64,000 nucleotides of DNA, from positions 1,812,001 through 1,876,000 of the forward strand of contig JACJYD010000001.1 in assembly GCA_020636275.1 (NCBI GenBank). Direction: 5' to 3'. The notes under the pieces were generated by a model. It searched no databases. It was not told the origin of the DNA and saw nothing but the letters and a program-made list of their open reading frames with translations. Shown in pieces: positions 23,234 through 32,648 of this stretch. The position numbers were made by a program, and so were the translations under genes. The DNA comes from Lewinellaceae bacterium. Its GTDB lineage: Bacteria > Bacteroidota > Bacteroidia > Chitinophagales > Saprospiraceae. Every line of letters begins with the position of its first letter. Within the stretch, counting starts at the first letter, position 1.

Positions 23234-23785
23234 ATGCCGACGCAAGCACTCGAACAAGCCCCGGTACTGACCCATTACCGCTTTTCGGTGGTCGATTATT
23301 ACCGGATGGCGGAAGTAGGTATATTGGATTGGGAAGCGAAGGTGGAGCTTCTGGATGGGATTATCGTTGAAAATGAACGAGTCACCCCCAAGCATGCTTC
23401 TATGGTGAATCGATTAATCCAGGATCTCCTTCTCCGGTTGAGCGATCAGGCAATGGTGCGACCTCAGCAGCCCATTCATTTGGATGAATATACCGAACCG
23501 GAGCCCGATATTTCAGTGGTTGAATGGAAAGAGAACTATTATAGTGATGATCATCCTGGTCCGGAGCATATCCTTTTCCTCATCGAAGTCGCCGAAACTT
23601 CTCTGATGAAGGATCGCAAGATCAAGTTGCCTCTTTATGCCAAAGCCGGCATTCCTGAGGTCTGGATCGTGGACCTGGAAAAGGACGTGGTAGAGGTGTA
23701 TTCAGAGCCGAGGGAAGGAGAATACCGGAAGGTTGAGCTGGTTGGGAAAGGGCAGGCGGTAAGGGGGATTGTCGTCATTGCTTGA
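23234..23785 (+). CDS. Uma2-family (DUF820) nuclease-like protein
   Basis: A 183-residue protein with the PD-(D/E)xK-like fold typical of Uma2: YYRMAEVGILDWEAKVELLD, then EPEPDISVVEW, LIEVAETSLMKDRKIKLPLY and IPEVWIVDLEKDVVEVY. The Asp, Glu and Lys of the nuclease core are present. The family is widely multiplied in cyanobacteria and Bacteroidota and its target is not known. I start at the ATG at 23234. The open frame begins at 23186, but the extra residues are unlike family N-termini. Confidence 0.9.
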   Translation: MPTQALEQAPVLTHYRFSVVDYYRMAEVGILDWEAKVELLDGIIVENERVTPKHASMVNRLIQDLLLRLSDQAMVRPQQPIHLDEYTEPEPDISVVEWKENYYSDDHPGPEHILFLIEVAETSLMKDRKIKLPLYAKAGIPEVWIVDLEKDVVEVYSEPREGEYRKVELVGKGQAVRGIVVIA

Positions 23786-23907
23786 GCCCTTTTCCGGCTT
23801 CGTGGAACTTTCGCAAGGATCCGACAGTTTTTTTCCTCAAAGGGCTTGCATAACCTGAATAGGATTCCTAATTTTGTCAGCCCAAAAGAAAAGCATTCAG
23901 CTGAACC

Positions 23908-23996
23908 GGTGAGATGGGTGAGTGGCTGAAACCAACAGTTTGCTAAACTGTCGTACTGGGAAACTGGTACCGCGGGTTCGAATCCCGCTCTCACCG
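23908..23996 (+). tRNA. tRNA-Ser (GCU)
   Basis: An 89-base type II tRNA. Acceptor GGTGAGA pairs with TCTCACC. The anticodon loop TTGCTAA gives GCT. A long variable arm follows. The T arm is GCGGG-TTCGAAT-CCCGC. The discriminator is G and no CCA is encoded. Confidence 0.96.
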
Positions 23997-24009
23997 CGAC
24001 GAAAACTGG

Positions 24010-24038
24010 AGCCGGCAAGTCAGCCGGCTTTAGTTTTT
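24010..24038 (+). terminator. Terminator after tRNA-Ser
   Basis: AGCCGGC and GCCGGCT pair around AAGTCA, followed by TTAGTTTTT. Confidence 0.8.
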
Positions 24039-24039
24039 C

Positions 24040-24106
24040 CGGGGTATAGCGCAGTCCGGTTAGCGCATCCCGATGAGAGATCGGGAGGGCCGCGAGTCGA
24101 AGCTGC
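24040..24106 (+). pseudogene. Partial, degenerate tRNA-Pro copy
   Basis: The first 28 bases repeat exactly the 5' end of the tRNA-Pro at 24116 (acceptor strand and D arm). The anticodon arm is replaced by TCCCGAT-GAGAG-ATCGGGA, a 7-bp stem with a 5-base loop that has no readable anticodon. The T arm is damaged (GCCGCGAGTCGAAGCTGCC) and no 3' acceptor strand follows. Confidence 0.8.
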
Positions 24107-24115
24107 CAAAATAAA

Positions 24116-24190
24116 CGGGGTATAGCGCAGTCCGGTTAGCGCACCTGCTTTGGGAGCAGGGGGCCGCAGGTTCGAATCCTGCTACCCCGA
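24116..24190 (+). tRNA. tRNA-Pro (UGG)
   Basis: A 75-base tRNA. Acceptor CGGGGTA pairs with TACCCCG. The anticodon arm is CCTGC-TTTGGGA-GCAGG, so the anticodon is TGG. The T arm is GCAGG-TTCGAAT-CCTGC and the discriminator is A. Confidence 0.96.
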
Positions 24191-24203
24191 CTTGGGAACT
24201 ACA

Positions 24204-24239
24204 AGGCTTTACAGCAAAACTGCTGTAAAGCCTTTTTTT
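24204..24239 (+). terminator. Terminator after tRNA-Pro
   Basis: A perfect 12-bp stem (AGGCTTTACAGC with GCTGTAAAGCCT) is followed by seven Ts. Confidence 0.92.
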
Positions 24240-24423
24240 GTCCCGGATCGTTAATCACCTCTGAACAGTCCCGTCCGTTTTAATGGCAAAAAATTTGTAT
24301 CGGGGCATTTTTCGAAAAAATCCCACGAAAAAGTTAAATTTAGCGGCGGTGTTTCTTGGGAAAGGCAAGATCCAGATTGATTTTTCATTCTGCCCCCAAT
24401 TTTTCTTCCAATATCCCCGTATT

Positions 24424-26763
24424 ATGAGAAGAATCCATTTTCTACCCATTCTGCTTGTATTCGGACAAATACTGTCCGGACAAGACAACGGCGATCAATC
24501 CCTTCTTAAGCCAAGCAACATGGTAGATGGCACCACCCGGGCTGTGGTCATTGGTATCTCAAACTACCAATTCGAGGCCATTCCAGATTTGCAGTTCGCT
24601 CACCGGGATGCAGAGGCATTTGCAAACTATCTTAAATCCAAGGCCGGAGGCTCGCTGACTGATAATCAGATTGAATTGCTTACAAACCAAGAGGCTACTT
24701 ATGCCCAGATGTATAAAGCGCTTGAATGGCTGTTGGATGAAAGCATGGCAGGAGACAAGGCCATTATTTATTTCTCTGGTCATGGCGACACGGAAACAAA
24801 GACCATATCCCAGAGGGGATTTTTACTTCCCTATGACTCCCCGCCAAGATCTTATGGATTGGGAGCTTATTCCGTAGATTTCTTAATAGATATCATCGAA
24901 ACACTTTCCGCTCATAATGTACAGGTGGTCCTAGTTTCCGATGCCTGTCGTGCAGGGAAACTGGCCGGGGAAGAATACAAAGGCTCGCAGCTTACCCTGG
25001 CCCGGATGAAAGAGAAATCCGGAAATGAAATAAAGATCCTGTCGTGCCAGGAAAATGAATTCAGCCACGAGGGACCTCAGTGGGGAGGCGGTAGGGGGGT
25101 CTTCTCCTTCCATCTCGTGGAAGGGTTGATCGGCATGGCGGATACTAACCGCGACCTGGCCGTCACCCTATTGGAAATTGAGGATTATTTGCAGGAAAAA
25201 GTCCCGCTAGAAACAGCCCCGAATGTACAAGTTCCCATTACAGTTGGGAACCTGAGGAGTACGGTAGGGATGGTTGACGAACAAATGTTGAATGAACTCC
25301 AAAAAGAAAAGTCGCTTAGCATACTAACCTATGAAAGCGTTGGGCTAAAAGGTATGGAGGAGACAATAATCGCGACGGCGGATACTTCCGTCCAAAAACT
25401 GTACGAGGCCTTTTTGGCTGCCATCCAACAAGGAAATTTGATGAGCCCGGAAGATCAGTCTGCCAATCACTTCTACGAGGCTTTAATTAAAGAAGAAAGC
25501 ATCCGGCCAATCCATGGATACCTGAAAAGAGACTTGGTGGCTGCGCTGATCAATGGTTCCCAGGAATCTCTAAACCGATGGATATTCTTTCCCGAACGGG
25601 AAATGATCATATGGTTTTCCCCGACTCTTGTCAGGCAAAAATATGGCCCCTTCCCCAATTATCTCGAACGTGCAGCGGAATTATTAGGGGAGGGCCATTA
25701 CATGTATTCCCATATTATGGCCCGGAAAGCTCTATTTGAAGGAGGAATTCAGTACTTACAAAAAATATACTGGAAGGATTATTTAAACGGTGAGTTGGCG
25801 CTAGAACAATTTCGAGAATCCCTGAAATGGCAACCCCGGGCGGCGCACACTTACCTATGGATGGCCATGACCCATTTTTACAACATGCAGCAACGGGATT
25901 CTGCTTATTTCTACTTGCAAAAAGCCATAGAAATTTCACCTGTTTGGGATCAACTGTATCTCTGGAAAGCACAGTTCCTTATCGAGGAAAGGAGGTTCAG
26001 TGAAGCTAAGGTAATACTGGAGGAACAGGAAAAGATCGATCCGGAAAATGCCTTTTTATACAATACCTGGGGGGGCTGGTACTTCTATCAAGGCCAATAT
26101 GATAAAACTATTCAAATGTGGGATAAGGCTTTTGCCCTTGACTCCACTTCCATTATTTCAGAGGGGAATAAAATTCTTTCATACGGCTTCATGGGGGAAA
26201 AAGAAAAAGCCATCGAAGTGTTCAATTCTGTGGTGAGGAAGGATTCTTTGAGCGCCTTCCCCCATTATTTCCTTGGGAACATGTATTACTTGTCCGGGCA
26301 GTTAGAAAGTTCCATTCAGCCTTTTGAAAAGGCAATATATTACGATCCCCATATGATCTGGGCTTATTCCCAGCTCGGCGATGCCCTTATTGCCCTGGAA
26401 CGTTTGGATGAGGCAGAGAAAATCCTTCTGGATGGGTTTGCCCTGGATTCGACCTATATGCCCTTGGTCAATGCCCTCGGCGGCGTGTACCAGGGAAAAG
26501 GGGATCTCCAAAAGGCGGAACAAATGTATCTGAGAGCCATTGAATTGGATGGTTCCAACTGGATACCCTTCTATAATCTTGCCTCCGTTTATGTAGAGCT
26601 AAACCGGTATGATGAATCCCTGGAATACCTCGAAATAGCTATTACAAAAGGCCTGAAGTACTATTACGACTACTATCTGAAGGGGAATGAAAGCCTTGAT
26701 CCCCTTCGGGAATTACCGGAATTCAAGGCGCTGATGGAAAAGTATTTTCCCGGAAAGGATTGA
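24424..26763 (+). CDS. Secreted caspase-family (C14) protein with TPR repeats
   Basis: From the ATG at 24424 the protein has 779 residues and starts with a signal peptide (MRRIHFLPILLVFGQILSGQ). A caspase-fold peptidase follows (RAVVIGISNYQ, catalytic His120 in YFSGHGD, catalytic Cys175 in DACRAG). The C-terminal half (from about residue 425) is a tetratricopeptide-repeat array (AALDSTS-type units such as AFALDSTSIISEGNKILSYG). Since the catalytic pair is intact, it should be an active Arg/Lys-type or Asp-specific protease, but the specificity is not readable. The frame is open to 24283, but that start would bury the signal peptide. The gene follows the tRNA cluster and is convergent with the gene at 26830. 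Confidence 0.9.
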   Translation: MRRIHFLPILLVFGQILSGQDNGDQSLLKPSNMVDGTTRAVVIGISNYQFEAIPDLQFAHRDAEAFANYLKSKAGGSLTDNQIELLTNQEATYAQMYKALEWLLDESMAGDKAIIYFSGHGDTETKTISQRGFLLPYDSPPRSYGLGAYSVDFLIDIIETLSAHNVQVVLVSDACRAGKLAGEEYKGSQLTLARMKEKSGNEIKILSCQENEFSHEGPQWGGGRGVFSFHLVEGLIGMADTNRDLAVTLLEIEDYLQEKVPLETAPNVQVPITVGNLRSTVGMVDEQMLNELQKEKSLSILTYESVGLKGMEETIIATADTSVQKLYEAFLAAIQQGNLMSPEDQSANHFYEALIKEESIRPIHGYLKRDLVAALINGSQESLNRWIFFPEREMIIWFSPTLVRQKYGPFPNYLERAAELLGEGHYMYSHIMARKALFEGGIQYLQKIYWKDYLNGELALEQFRESLKWQPRAAHTYLWMAMTHFYNMQQRDSAYFYLQKAIEISPVWDQLYLWKAQFLIEERRFSEAKVILEEQEKIDPENAFLYNTWGGWYFYQGQYDKTIQMWDKAFALDSTSIISEGNKILSYGFMGEKEKAIEVFNSVVRKDSLSAFPHYFLGNMYYLSGQLESSIQPFEKAIYYDPHMIWAYSQLGDALIALERLDEAEKILLDGFALDSTYMPLVNALGGVYQGKGDLQKAEQMYLRAIELDGSNWIPFYNLASVYVELNRYDESLEYLEIAITKGLKYYYDYYLKGNESLDPLRELPEFKALMEKYFPGKD

Positions 26764-26780
26764 TGGGCTATTATGCTCTG

Positions 26781-26817
26781 CCCTTGCCAGGTGCGACTTT
26801 GGCGTACCTGGCAAGGG
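26781..26817. terminator. Hairpin between convergent genes
   Basis: A perfect 12-bp stem, CCCTTGCCAGGT with ACCTGGCAAGGG, lies between the two convergent stop codons. It lacks a T-run on either side, so termination is inferred from position only. Confidence 0.6.
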
Positions 26818-26829
26818 TGAAATGAAAGG

Positions 26830-27897
26830 TTACTTCAGGCATTTTATCAGGGCCGTATCCAGAGATACATATCCTCCTTCAATCATATTTCCGAATCCGC
26901 AATCCTGGATGGTGACATTTGGATAATCACCCGTTTTTACCACATTGTCGTGTGTAGGAAATGCATGGAACCCGAAAAACATTGGTGAGTCTCCCCCTAG
27001 ACCTATATCAGCACCTTGGTCGATTCCATAAGGGTGATTTCCTCCATTTTGATAGCAGTTGTTATTCTCAATGAGATTCTCAGTGGCATTGTCAAAAGTG
27101 AGGATTCCATACCATGAGTTCTGGTATAACTCATTGTTCCGGATAACCCAATCCTTCGCAGGGATCATAGTCCAGGTATAACTTTCCCGGGGCGTAACGG
27201 CTCCGCTATCGGGCACGGCACAGGGAATGACTCCAATGTAATTGTTGTAGGCGGTATTATTCTCAAACGTGCCGCCTACATCACACACCCAGGCGCCGAA
27301 AAAACATCCGGATATGGTATTTCCCCTGATCTCTGCTGCTTTCCCGTTGATGATCAGGATACCGTGAACTGACCAGTTAAATTCACCGGAGGCAAATTTT
27401 TCGGTGCACCGGATTTCATTATTTTCTACGAGAACATTATTGGAGCGATCCATAACAATAGGGTACTGATCCATTGTGAACTTGCAATCCTTGATTATGC
27501 TCTTATGAGAGCCATCCAGGAAAATGCTGACACCTCCAATCGGGCCAATAGGAATGAACTCCACGTTTTCAATGCAAAACCCCTCAACATTCAGAACGTA
27601 AAGGCCTGCATCCATCGGTGTTGTGTCGTTATATGTGGGCTCCGTGGGGAACCTCAGGATCGCACCGTCTTCCCCCCGGATCTTGACCTTTTTGGAAAGG
27701 ACGATCCCTTCCGACTCAAAATGCTCACCCGCTTCGAGAATGATCACCCCGTCTTCAGCAATATCTTCGATAGCTTGGGATAGCTTGTCGTTGGACGGTG
27801 CTGCGATCTTGATCTCGGTTATGGGACCGGGTTTGTCCTTACAGGAAAATAGGAAAAAGGTCAAAATGGCAACAAGGAGTAAAGTGGAATTTTTCAT
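26830..27897 (-). CDS. Parallel beta-helix lipoprotein
   Basis: A 355-residue protein with a lipoprotein signal (FFLFSCKD; Cys19). The rest is a right-handed parallel beta-helix: repeated short strands such as VEGFCIENVEFIPIGPIGGV and NNVLVENNEIRC, with Asn-rich turns. The fold is that of pectate lyases and other polysaccharide-active proteins, but the Asp/Arg active-site residues cannot be assigned, so the activity is unknown. It sits next to the HTCS regulator at the start of the pectin locus and could bind or cleave pectic polymer at the cell surface. Confidence 0.8.
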   Translation of the reverse strand: MKNSTLLLVAILTFFLFSCKDKPGPITEIKIAAPSNDKLSQAIEDIAEDGVIILEAGEHFESEGIVLSKKVKIRGEDGAILRFPTEPTYNDTTPMDAGLYVLNVEGFCIENVEFIPIGPIGGVSIFLDGSHKSIIKDCKFTMDQYPIVMDRSNNVLVENNEIRCTEKFASGEFNWSVHGILIINGKAAEIRGNTISGCFFGAWVCDVGGTFENNTAYNNYIGVIPCAVPDSGAVTPRESYTWTMIPAKDWVIRNNELYQNSWYGILTFDNATENLIENNNCYQNGGNHPYGIDQGADIGLGGDSPMFFGFHAFPTHDNVVKTGDYPNVTIQDCGFGNMIEGGYVSLDTALIKCLK

Positions 27898-28014
27898 AAT
27901 TTAAAAAATATAATAGGTTTGAAAAGGTGATTTTCAAAATTTAATACAAAGAAATGAAAAAAGATCAAAAAATAAAAAAATGAGCATGCGACCTTAATTT
28001 TTGAAAAAAAAGGG

Positions 28015-31000
28015 TCAGGTCTGTCGAAGCGCCCGGCCCCCTTGCCCGATTTGTTCTCCTTCCGCCAACTTCAACACAAATTCCGTCGGCGTAACATTAA
28101 ACTCCTTCTTGAACGAACGGCTGAACGAATTCGGAAGGTCGAACCCCACTTTGTAAGCCACTTCGGCGATCGTCAGTTTCTGTTGTGCGAGTAGGTCTTT
28201 GGCCTTTTTCATGCGGAAAGATTTCAACAGATCAACCGGCTTTTTACCGGTCAGTTGCTTGATCTTCCGGATGAAGTGCATGTGGCTAAGGTGCATGGAC
28301 TTGCACATGGTCTCTACGTTGAACTCGGCTTCGGAAAGGTTTTCGTTCATCAGTTCTACCAGTTTTTGCAGGAATTCCTCATCGGGAGAGGTGATGATCT
28401 CCTCCTTGGGCGTGAGTATGAATTCCTTGCTAAAAGTCTCCCGGAGCCGAGCCCGCTGTTGCAACAGGTTTTCCACCCTGGCTTTCAACAACTCGGGGTT
28501 GAAGGGCTTGGTGATGTAATCGTCGGCGCCTTTCAAGTAGCCGGATAACTTGCTCTCGTCCAATACTTTCGCGGTGAGCAGAATGACGGGGATATGACTT
28601 GTGGCGAAATTATCCTTGACCTTTTCACAAAACGCAATTCCGTCCATCTCGGGCATCATGACATCGCTGATGACGAGATCGAACGATTGACTGAGAACCA
28701 GTTCCAGGCCTTCTTTTCCGTTTCCAGCCGGGATCACCTTGTATTTTTCCCGGAGGAGGCTTTCCAGAAAATGAAGCATGTCGGGGTTGTCTTCCACGAT
28801 GAGTATCCGGGGTTGGGATGCATTCCTTGCTGTGACCGGGTCTGCAATTTCTAAATCTTCTTCCAGGTAGCTGTTCAGGAGCAGGGAGGCTTCCTGCCGG
28901 GCTATCTGAAACTCCGGCACCAGCGCACTGCCATTTTCCTTGGCAGAAACGAAGGGCAGATAGACCAGGAATTTTGACCCTTTGCCAGACTGGCTCTCCA
29001 CCCGGATCTCTCCCTGCATCAGGTAGATCAGGTCTTTGATGTAAGAGAGCCCTATGCCTTCACCGGCGTTTCCGGTCACTTCCGATTTCGATGTGAAATA
29101 TTTATCGAAAATGAAATCGATCTTTTCCTGGCTGATGCCGCTACCCGTATCTTCTACCACAATTTCAAAATACCGGTTGTAGAAGGCGTTCAACTTTTTG
29201 TCAGCGGCTGTTACCGTATCCAGGCGGACAGTGACGTTCCCTCCGTCGGATGTGTGCTTGAAGGCATTGGACAGCAGGTTGACAATGATCTTCTCCACCT
29301 TGTCGGCATCGAGGGCCACGAAGGTCTCATCGGTTCTATCCAAAAAATCGAGATGGATCTCGCGCTTGAGGGCTAGACCGTTGAACAGTTCGATCATCTC
29401 GGAAATGTAGTCGGCCAGGTGAATATCGCTCAGATTGATCTCAAGGGCGCTGTGTTCAATTCGGCGCATTTCGAGCAATTGATTGATGAGCTTCAAAAGG
29501 CGGGATGCATTCCGGTGAATGATATTGTGGAATTGTTGCCGTTGCTCGGTCGATAGCTTTTCGTCCTCGTTCTTCAATTGGGAGATAGGACCGAGGATCA
29601 GGGTGAGGGGCGTCCGCAATTCGTGAGAGATATTGGTAAAAAAGCCAAGTTTGGCCCTGGAGAGGTTTTCGACCTGCACCACCATCTCTTCCAGTTTGTC
29701 CCGTTGCTTCTGGATCTCCTCGTTGCGTTCTTCCAGGTCTTTATTGTTGATTTCCAGTACTTTGGATTGATCCAGGATCTGTTGTTGCTGACTGAGGATC
29801 TCCTGATTTTGCTGTTCGATCTTCCTCCCTTTTTCCTGGAGGTTTTGGTTGGCTTCCTGTAAGGAGGCGTTCAGCATTTCCAGTTTTTGTTTTTTTGAAA
29901 TGACCCGGTATTCGTAAAGGAGGAAGATGGTTAAAAACGCCAGGATCAGGCAGATAAACCAACCTTGTTTCCAGATAGGCGGAAGCACTTTGAATTCGAT
30001 ACTGGCGGGGGTGGGATCGATATTAAAATCCAGGTCGCGGGCCCTGATCTGCAGGTGGTGGGTCCCACTGGGCAAATTAGTGAAGGTAAATTGGGTCGAA
30101 TTGGAAAATGGCGACCACCCCTTATTGTCAAGTCGGAAGGAATACATCAACTGACCTGCGGCAGTTTTGGCAAAATAGTCTTTTCCTTTCCAGGAAATGG
30201 GGCTATTGCCGTCGGGCGAGACGCTTTTCAGGTAGAAGTCGAAACTCGTCTCGGGGGGGGTGTGGCTGGGATGGTAACGGGTCGTGAAAAAATCCCAATC
30301 TCCGGCCTGATCGGCATTTTGGTAGGCCCTTCGCTTCCAGCTCCTGGGCACGTGGTTCAACCAGATGTGGTGATCCGTGTGAAGGATCGTGCCCCCTTCA
30401 AAGTCCATATTCAGTTTTTCGGGAAAAATGTTCGGCGTCCAGGAGGTGCCGTCGAATTTGGAGATGTCGTTTTCGGTGGCAACGATAAAAATTGAATCTG
30501 TCAACGCATCGATACTGATGATCGTGTTTCCCGACAAGCCTTCGACGGTGCTGTAGTTTTTCCAGGTTTCTCCGTCGAAGGTAAAAAGGCCATAATAGCG
30601 GGAACCGACCAGGAGCAGGTCGCCGATGCTGTAGATGCAATTCACATATTGCTGCAAGCGTTCGTCGGGCAGGGTATTCCAGCTCTTGCCATCGTAATAG
30701 AGGAGCCGGCTGCCTCCGATCCAGATCCTGCCGTCTTTCGATTGGCCGATGCCGTATACGTTGGCCTGATTCAGGCCGTTTTCCTGGTAGACATGGTGCT
30801 TCCATTCCAGCTTTTCTGCCGTAGGGTCGAGCAGTTGGATCAGTCCGCTGTCGAAGCCGTCTTTCTTTTCTGCGTCCACACTTCCTCCAAACCAGAGACT
30901 GCCGTCTTTAGCTTCAAAAACGGCCCGGTAATCGATCCCCCACGATAGTTTCGGGTGGAGCTGCCGCTCCCATTTCCCGTTTTTCCAAACGGCGGTGGCC

Positions 31001-32343
31001 GCCTTCCCCTGGTGCGAACCGGCCACCCAGATCTGTCCTTTGGAGGTTCTCAGTATCCGGATGGGGGCGTCCATCAGTCCATCCTCCGGACCGAAGGAGG
31101 TCCAGGTATTGCCCATGCGGTGAATAATGCGGTTTTCTCGTTCGAGAAACCATTGCTCTTCCGAAGATATTTCGCATTGGAAGCTAAGGTCTTTATAGGT
31201 CAGCCACTGGTCGGTTGAAAAGTCGAGCAACAGAACTTTCGATTTGTAACCGGCTACCCAGAGCTGGTCGTTCTGACTGTTTTGCAAGATCACCCGGTTG
31301 GCGGGAACCGGGTAATGGGGAGCTTTGTACATTTCCCAATGCCCGTTATTGTAGGCAAAGATCTTGGCCATCGAGCTGATCCAAATGGTGCCGTTGGCCG
31401 ACTGTACGATATTGGCCATGTATTCATCGCCTCCAAAGAACTTGTGGATGAAAATGGTTTGCCATTTTTCCCCATCGTAGATATGAATGCCTTTGTTGGA
31501 AGTGGAATTGATGATCCAGATCCGCCCGTCATTGGCCTGGAGGAGTTTCTGATCTTCTCCCAGTTCCATTCCTTCTTTGCTGGCAATGACTTCGTATGAA
31601 CCTAGTTCCCCCTCCTGCATGTCCGTCCACTGAAATTTGAGCAATTTACCTACCTCCATTTGGGTGGTGATGGCAAACCACACGACGCCTTGGCTCGTCT
31701 CTAACACATCCGAAGCATAATTGAAGTCGTAATTTTCATTCAGCGCATTTCCGGGAAGTTCGATCCATTTGACATGAGGGAAACTGCTTTTCAGTTGTTC
31801 GATCTTCGGGGAGGAGGTGTAGAAATGGACGGTATTGTTTTTCAGGAAATGGATAAAGCCCCAATCGGCACAGGCGATGATGCTGTTGTCGGAAAGTTGT
31901 TCAATACCATGGAAAATGAAGGAGTGGTTTTCGGGAACGGAGAAGAAAGGCTCCCACACCTGTCCGTTGTATTTGTAGATCCCTTTGGTAGTGGTGGCGT
32001 AAATAGCGCCGTCTTTCGCGACGAGGATCTGTTCGACCGGGGAGGTGGAAAGTCCGTTGTGCGCATCATGGGTGGTCCAATCGTAGCCGTCGTATTCCAT
32101 CACACCTTCATTGCAGCTTACCCAGATCTTCTGGTCGGGCGTTTCGGCGATATAACGGATACCCTTTCCTTCCAGCTCGGGAAAATGCTTCCAGCGCCAG
32201 GACTCGGATAATGGGTTGACGATCTTCGGGGTATAGGGCCGCGAGGCAAGCAGGGAATAGCTGCAAAAAAGGCTAACTCCGATGATTACCAGCAACTTCC
32301 CATACCGGCGCAGAAGGCCATGGTACGTGTTTTTGCCATCCAT
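28015..32343 (-). CDS. Hybrid two-component system regulator (HTCS)
   Basis: This 1442-residue protein joins sensor and regulator in one chain. After an N-terminal hydrophobic anchor (about residues 15-34) come two-bladed beta-propeller Reg_prop repeats (for example GIRYIAETPDQKIWVSCNEG), then a Y_Y_Y domain, a transmembrane helix at about 794-812 and a coiled coil. The cytoplasmic part has a HisKA domain (ISHELRTPLTLILGP, phosphorylated His near residue 907), an ATPase domain (NLLSNAFKHTSDGG), a receiver domain (acceptor Asp near 1225, LVISDVMMPEMDG) and an AraC-type DNA-binding domain at the C-terminus. Such proteins bind an oligosaccharide in the periplasm and activate a polysaccharide locus. 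Position suggests a pectin fragment as the ligand. Confidence 0.95.
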   Translation of the reverse strand: MDGKNTYHGLLRRYGKLLVIIGVSLFCSYSLLASRPYTPKIVNPLSESWRWKHFPELEGKGIRYIAETPDQKIWVSCNEGVMEYDGYDWTTHDAHNGLSTSPVEQILVAKDGAIYATTTKGIYKYNGQVWEPFFSVPENHSFIFHGIEQLSDNSIIACADWGFIHFLKNNTVHFYTSSPKIEQLKSSFPHVKWIELPGNALNENYDFNYASDVLETSQGVVWFAITTQMEVGKLLKFQWTDMQEGELGSYEVIASKEGMELGEDQKLLQANDGRIWIINSTSNKGIHIYDGEKWQTIFIHKFFGGDEYMANIVQSANGTIWISSMAKIFAYNNGHWEMYKAPHYPVPANRVILQNSQNDQLWVAGYKSKVLLLDFSTDQWLTYKDLSFQCEISSEEQWFLERENRIIHRMGNTWTSFGPEDGLMDAPIRILRTSKGQIWVAGSHQGKAATAVWKNGKWERQLHPKLSWGIDYRAVFEAKDGSLWFGGSVDAEKKDGFDSGLIQLLDPTAEKLEWKHHVYQENGLNQANVYGIGQSKDGRIWIGGSRLLYYDGKSWNTLPDERLQQYVNCIYSIGDLLLVGSRYYGLFTFDGETWKNYSTVEGLSGNTIISIDALTDSIFIVATENDISKFDGTSWTPNIFPEKLNMDFEGGTILHTDHHIWLNHVPRSWKRRAYQNADQAGDWDFFTTRYHPSHTPPETSFDFYLKSVSPDGNSPISWKGKDYFAKTAAGQLMYSFRLDNKGWSPFSNSTQFTFTNLPSGTHHLQIRARDLDFNIDPTPASIEFKVLPPIWKQGWFICLILAFLTIFLLYEYRVISKKQKLEMLNASLQEANQNLQEKGRKIEQQNQEILSQQQQILDQSKVLEINNKDLEERNEEIQKQRDKLEEMVVQVENLSRAKLGFFTNISHELRTPLTLILGPISQLKNEDEKLSTEQRQQFHNIIHRNASRLLKLINQLLEMRRIEHSALEINLSDIHLADYISEMIELFNGLALKREIHLDFLDRTDETFVALDADKVEKIIVNLLSNAFKHTSDGGNVTVRLDTVTAADKKLNAFYNRYFEIVVEDTGSGISQEKIDFIFDKYFTSKSEVTGNAGEGIGLSYIKDLIYLMQGEIRVESQSGKGSKFLVYLPFVSAKENGSALVPEFQIARQEASLLLNSYLEEDLEIADPVTARNASQPRILIVEDNPDMLHFLESLLREKYKVIPAGNGKEGLELVLSQSFDLVISDVMMPEMDGIAFCEKVKDNFATSHIPVILLTAKVLDESKLSGYLKGADDYITKPFNPELLKARVENLLQQRARLRETFSKEFILTPKEEIITSPDEEFLQKLVELMNENLSEAEFNVETMCKSMHLSHMHFIRKIKQLTGKKPVDLLKSFRMKKAKDLLAQQKLTIAEVAYKVGFDLPNSFSRSFKKEFNVTPTEFVLKLAEGEQIGQGGRALRQT

Positions 32344-32528
32344 ACAGTTTTATTTGGTTTAGGGCTAATAGCAATAATGGAAAATGAAGGTAGGCAATTT
32401 GGTTGATTCCGGCAAAAAGAGCCAATGTGAATTCCTGCGGTCATTTTGGTGAAAAATGCTTTCCGGAATTTCCTGCAAGGTCAGACCTTTATGTGACTCG
32501 TCCCGTCTTGGCATTAAATTGTATTTTT

Positions 32529-32625
32529 ACCGCAACGACGCAACGGACGCAACGTTTGAAAAAATATCTCTCCAACGGTCAATGGTTGGAATCGGCCTGC
32601 GTCGCGTCCTTTGCGTCGTTGCGGT
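32529..32625. repeat. REP-like inverted repeat, copy 1
   Basis: The left arm ACCGCAACGACGCAACGGAC plus GCAACG and the reverse-complemented right arm agree except at two positions. The spacer is about 45 bases. A second copy is at 38686-38783. The surrounding 32344-32648 intergenic stretch holds no gene and presumably includes the promoters of the two flanking divergent genes. Confidence 0.8.
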
Positions 32626-32648
32626 TCATAATAAAATAAAATAGAAAT

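Noticed and set aside
22000..23800. DUF4143 ATPase and Uma2 gene as further parts of the conflict system
   Set aside because: They are convergent or separately oriented, belong to very common stand-alone families, and have no shared feature with the DGR operon.
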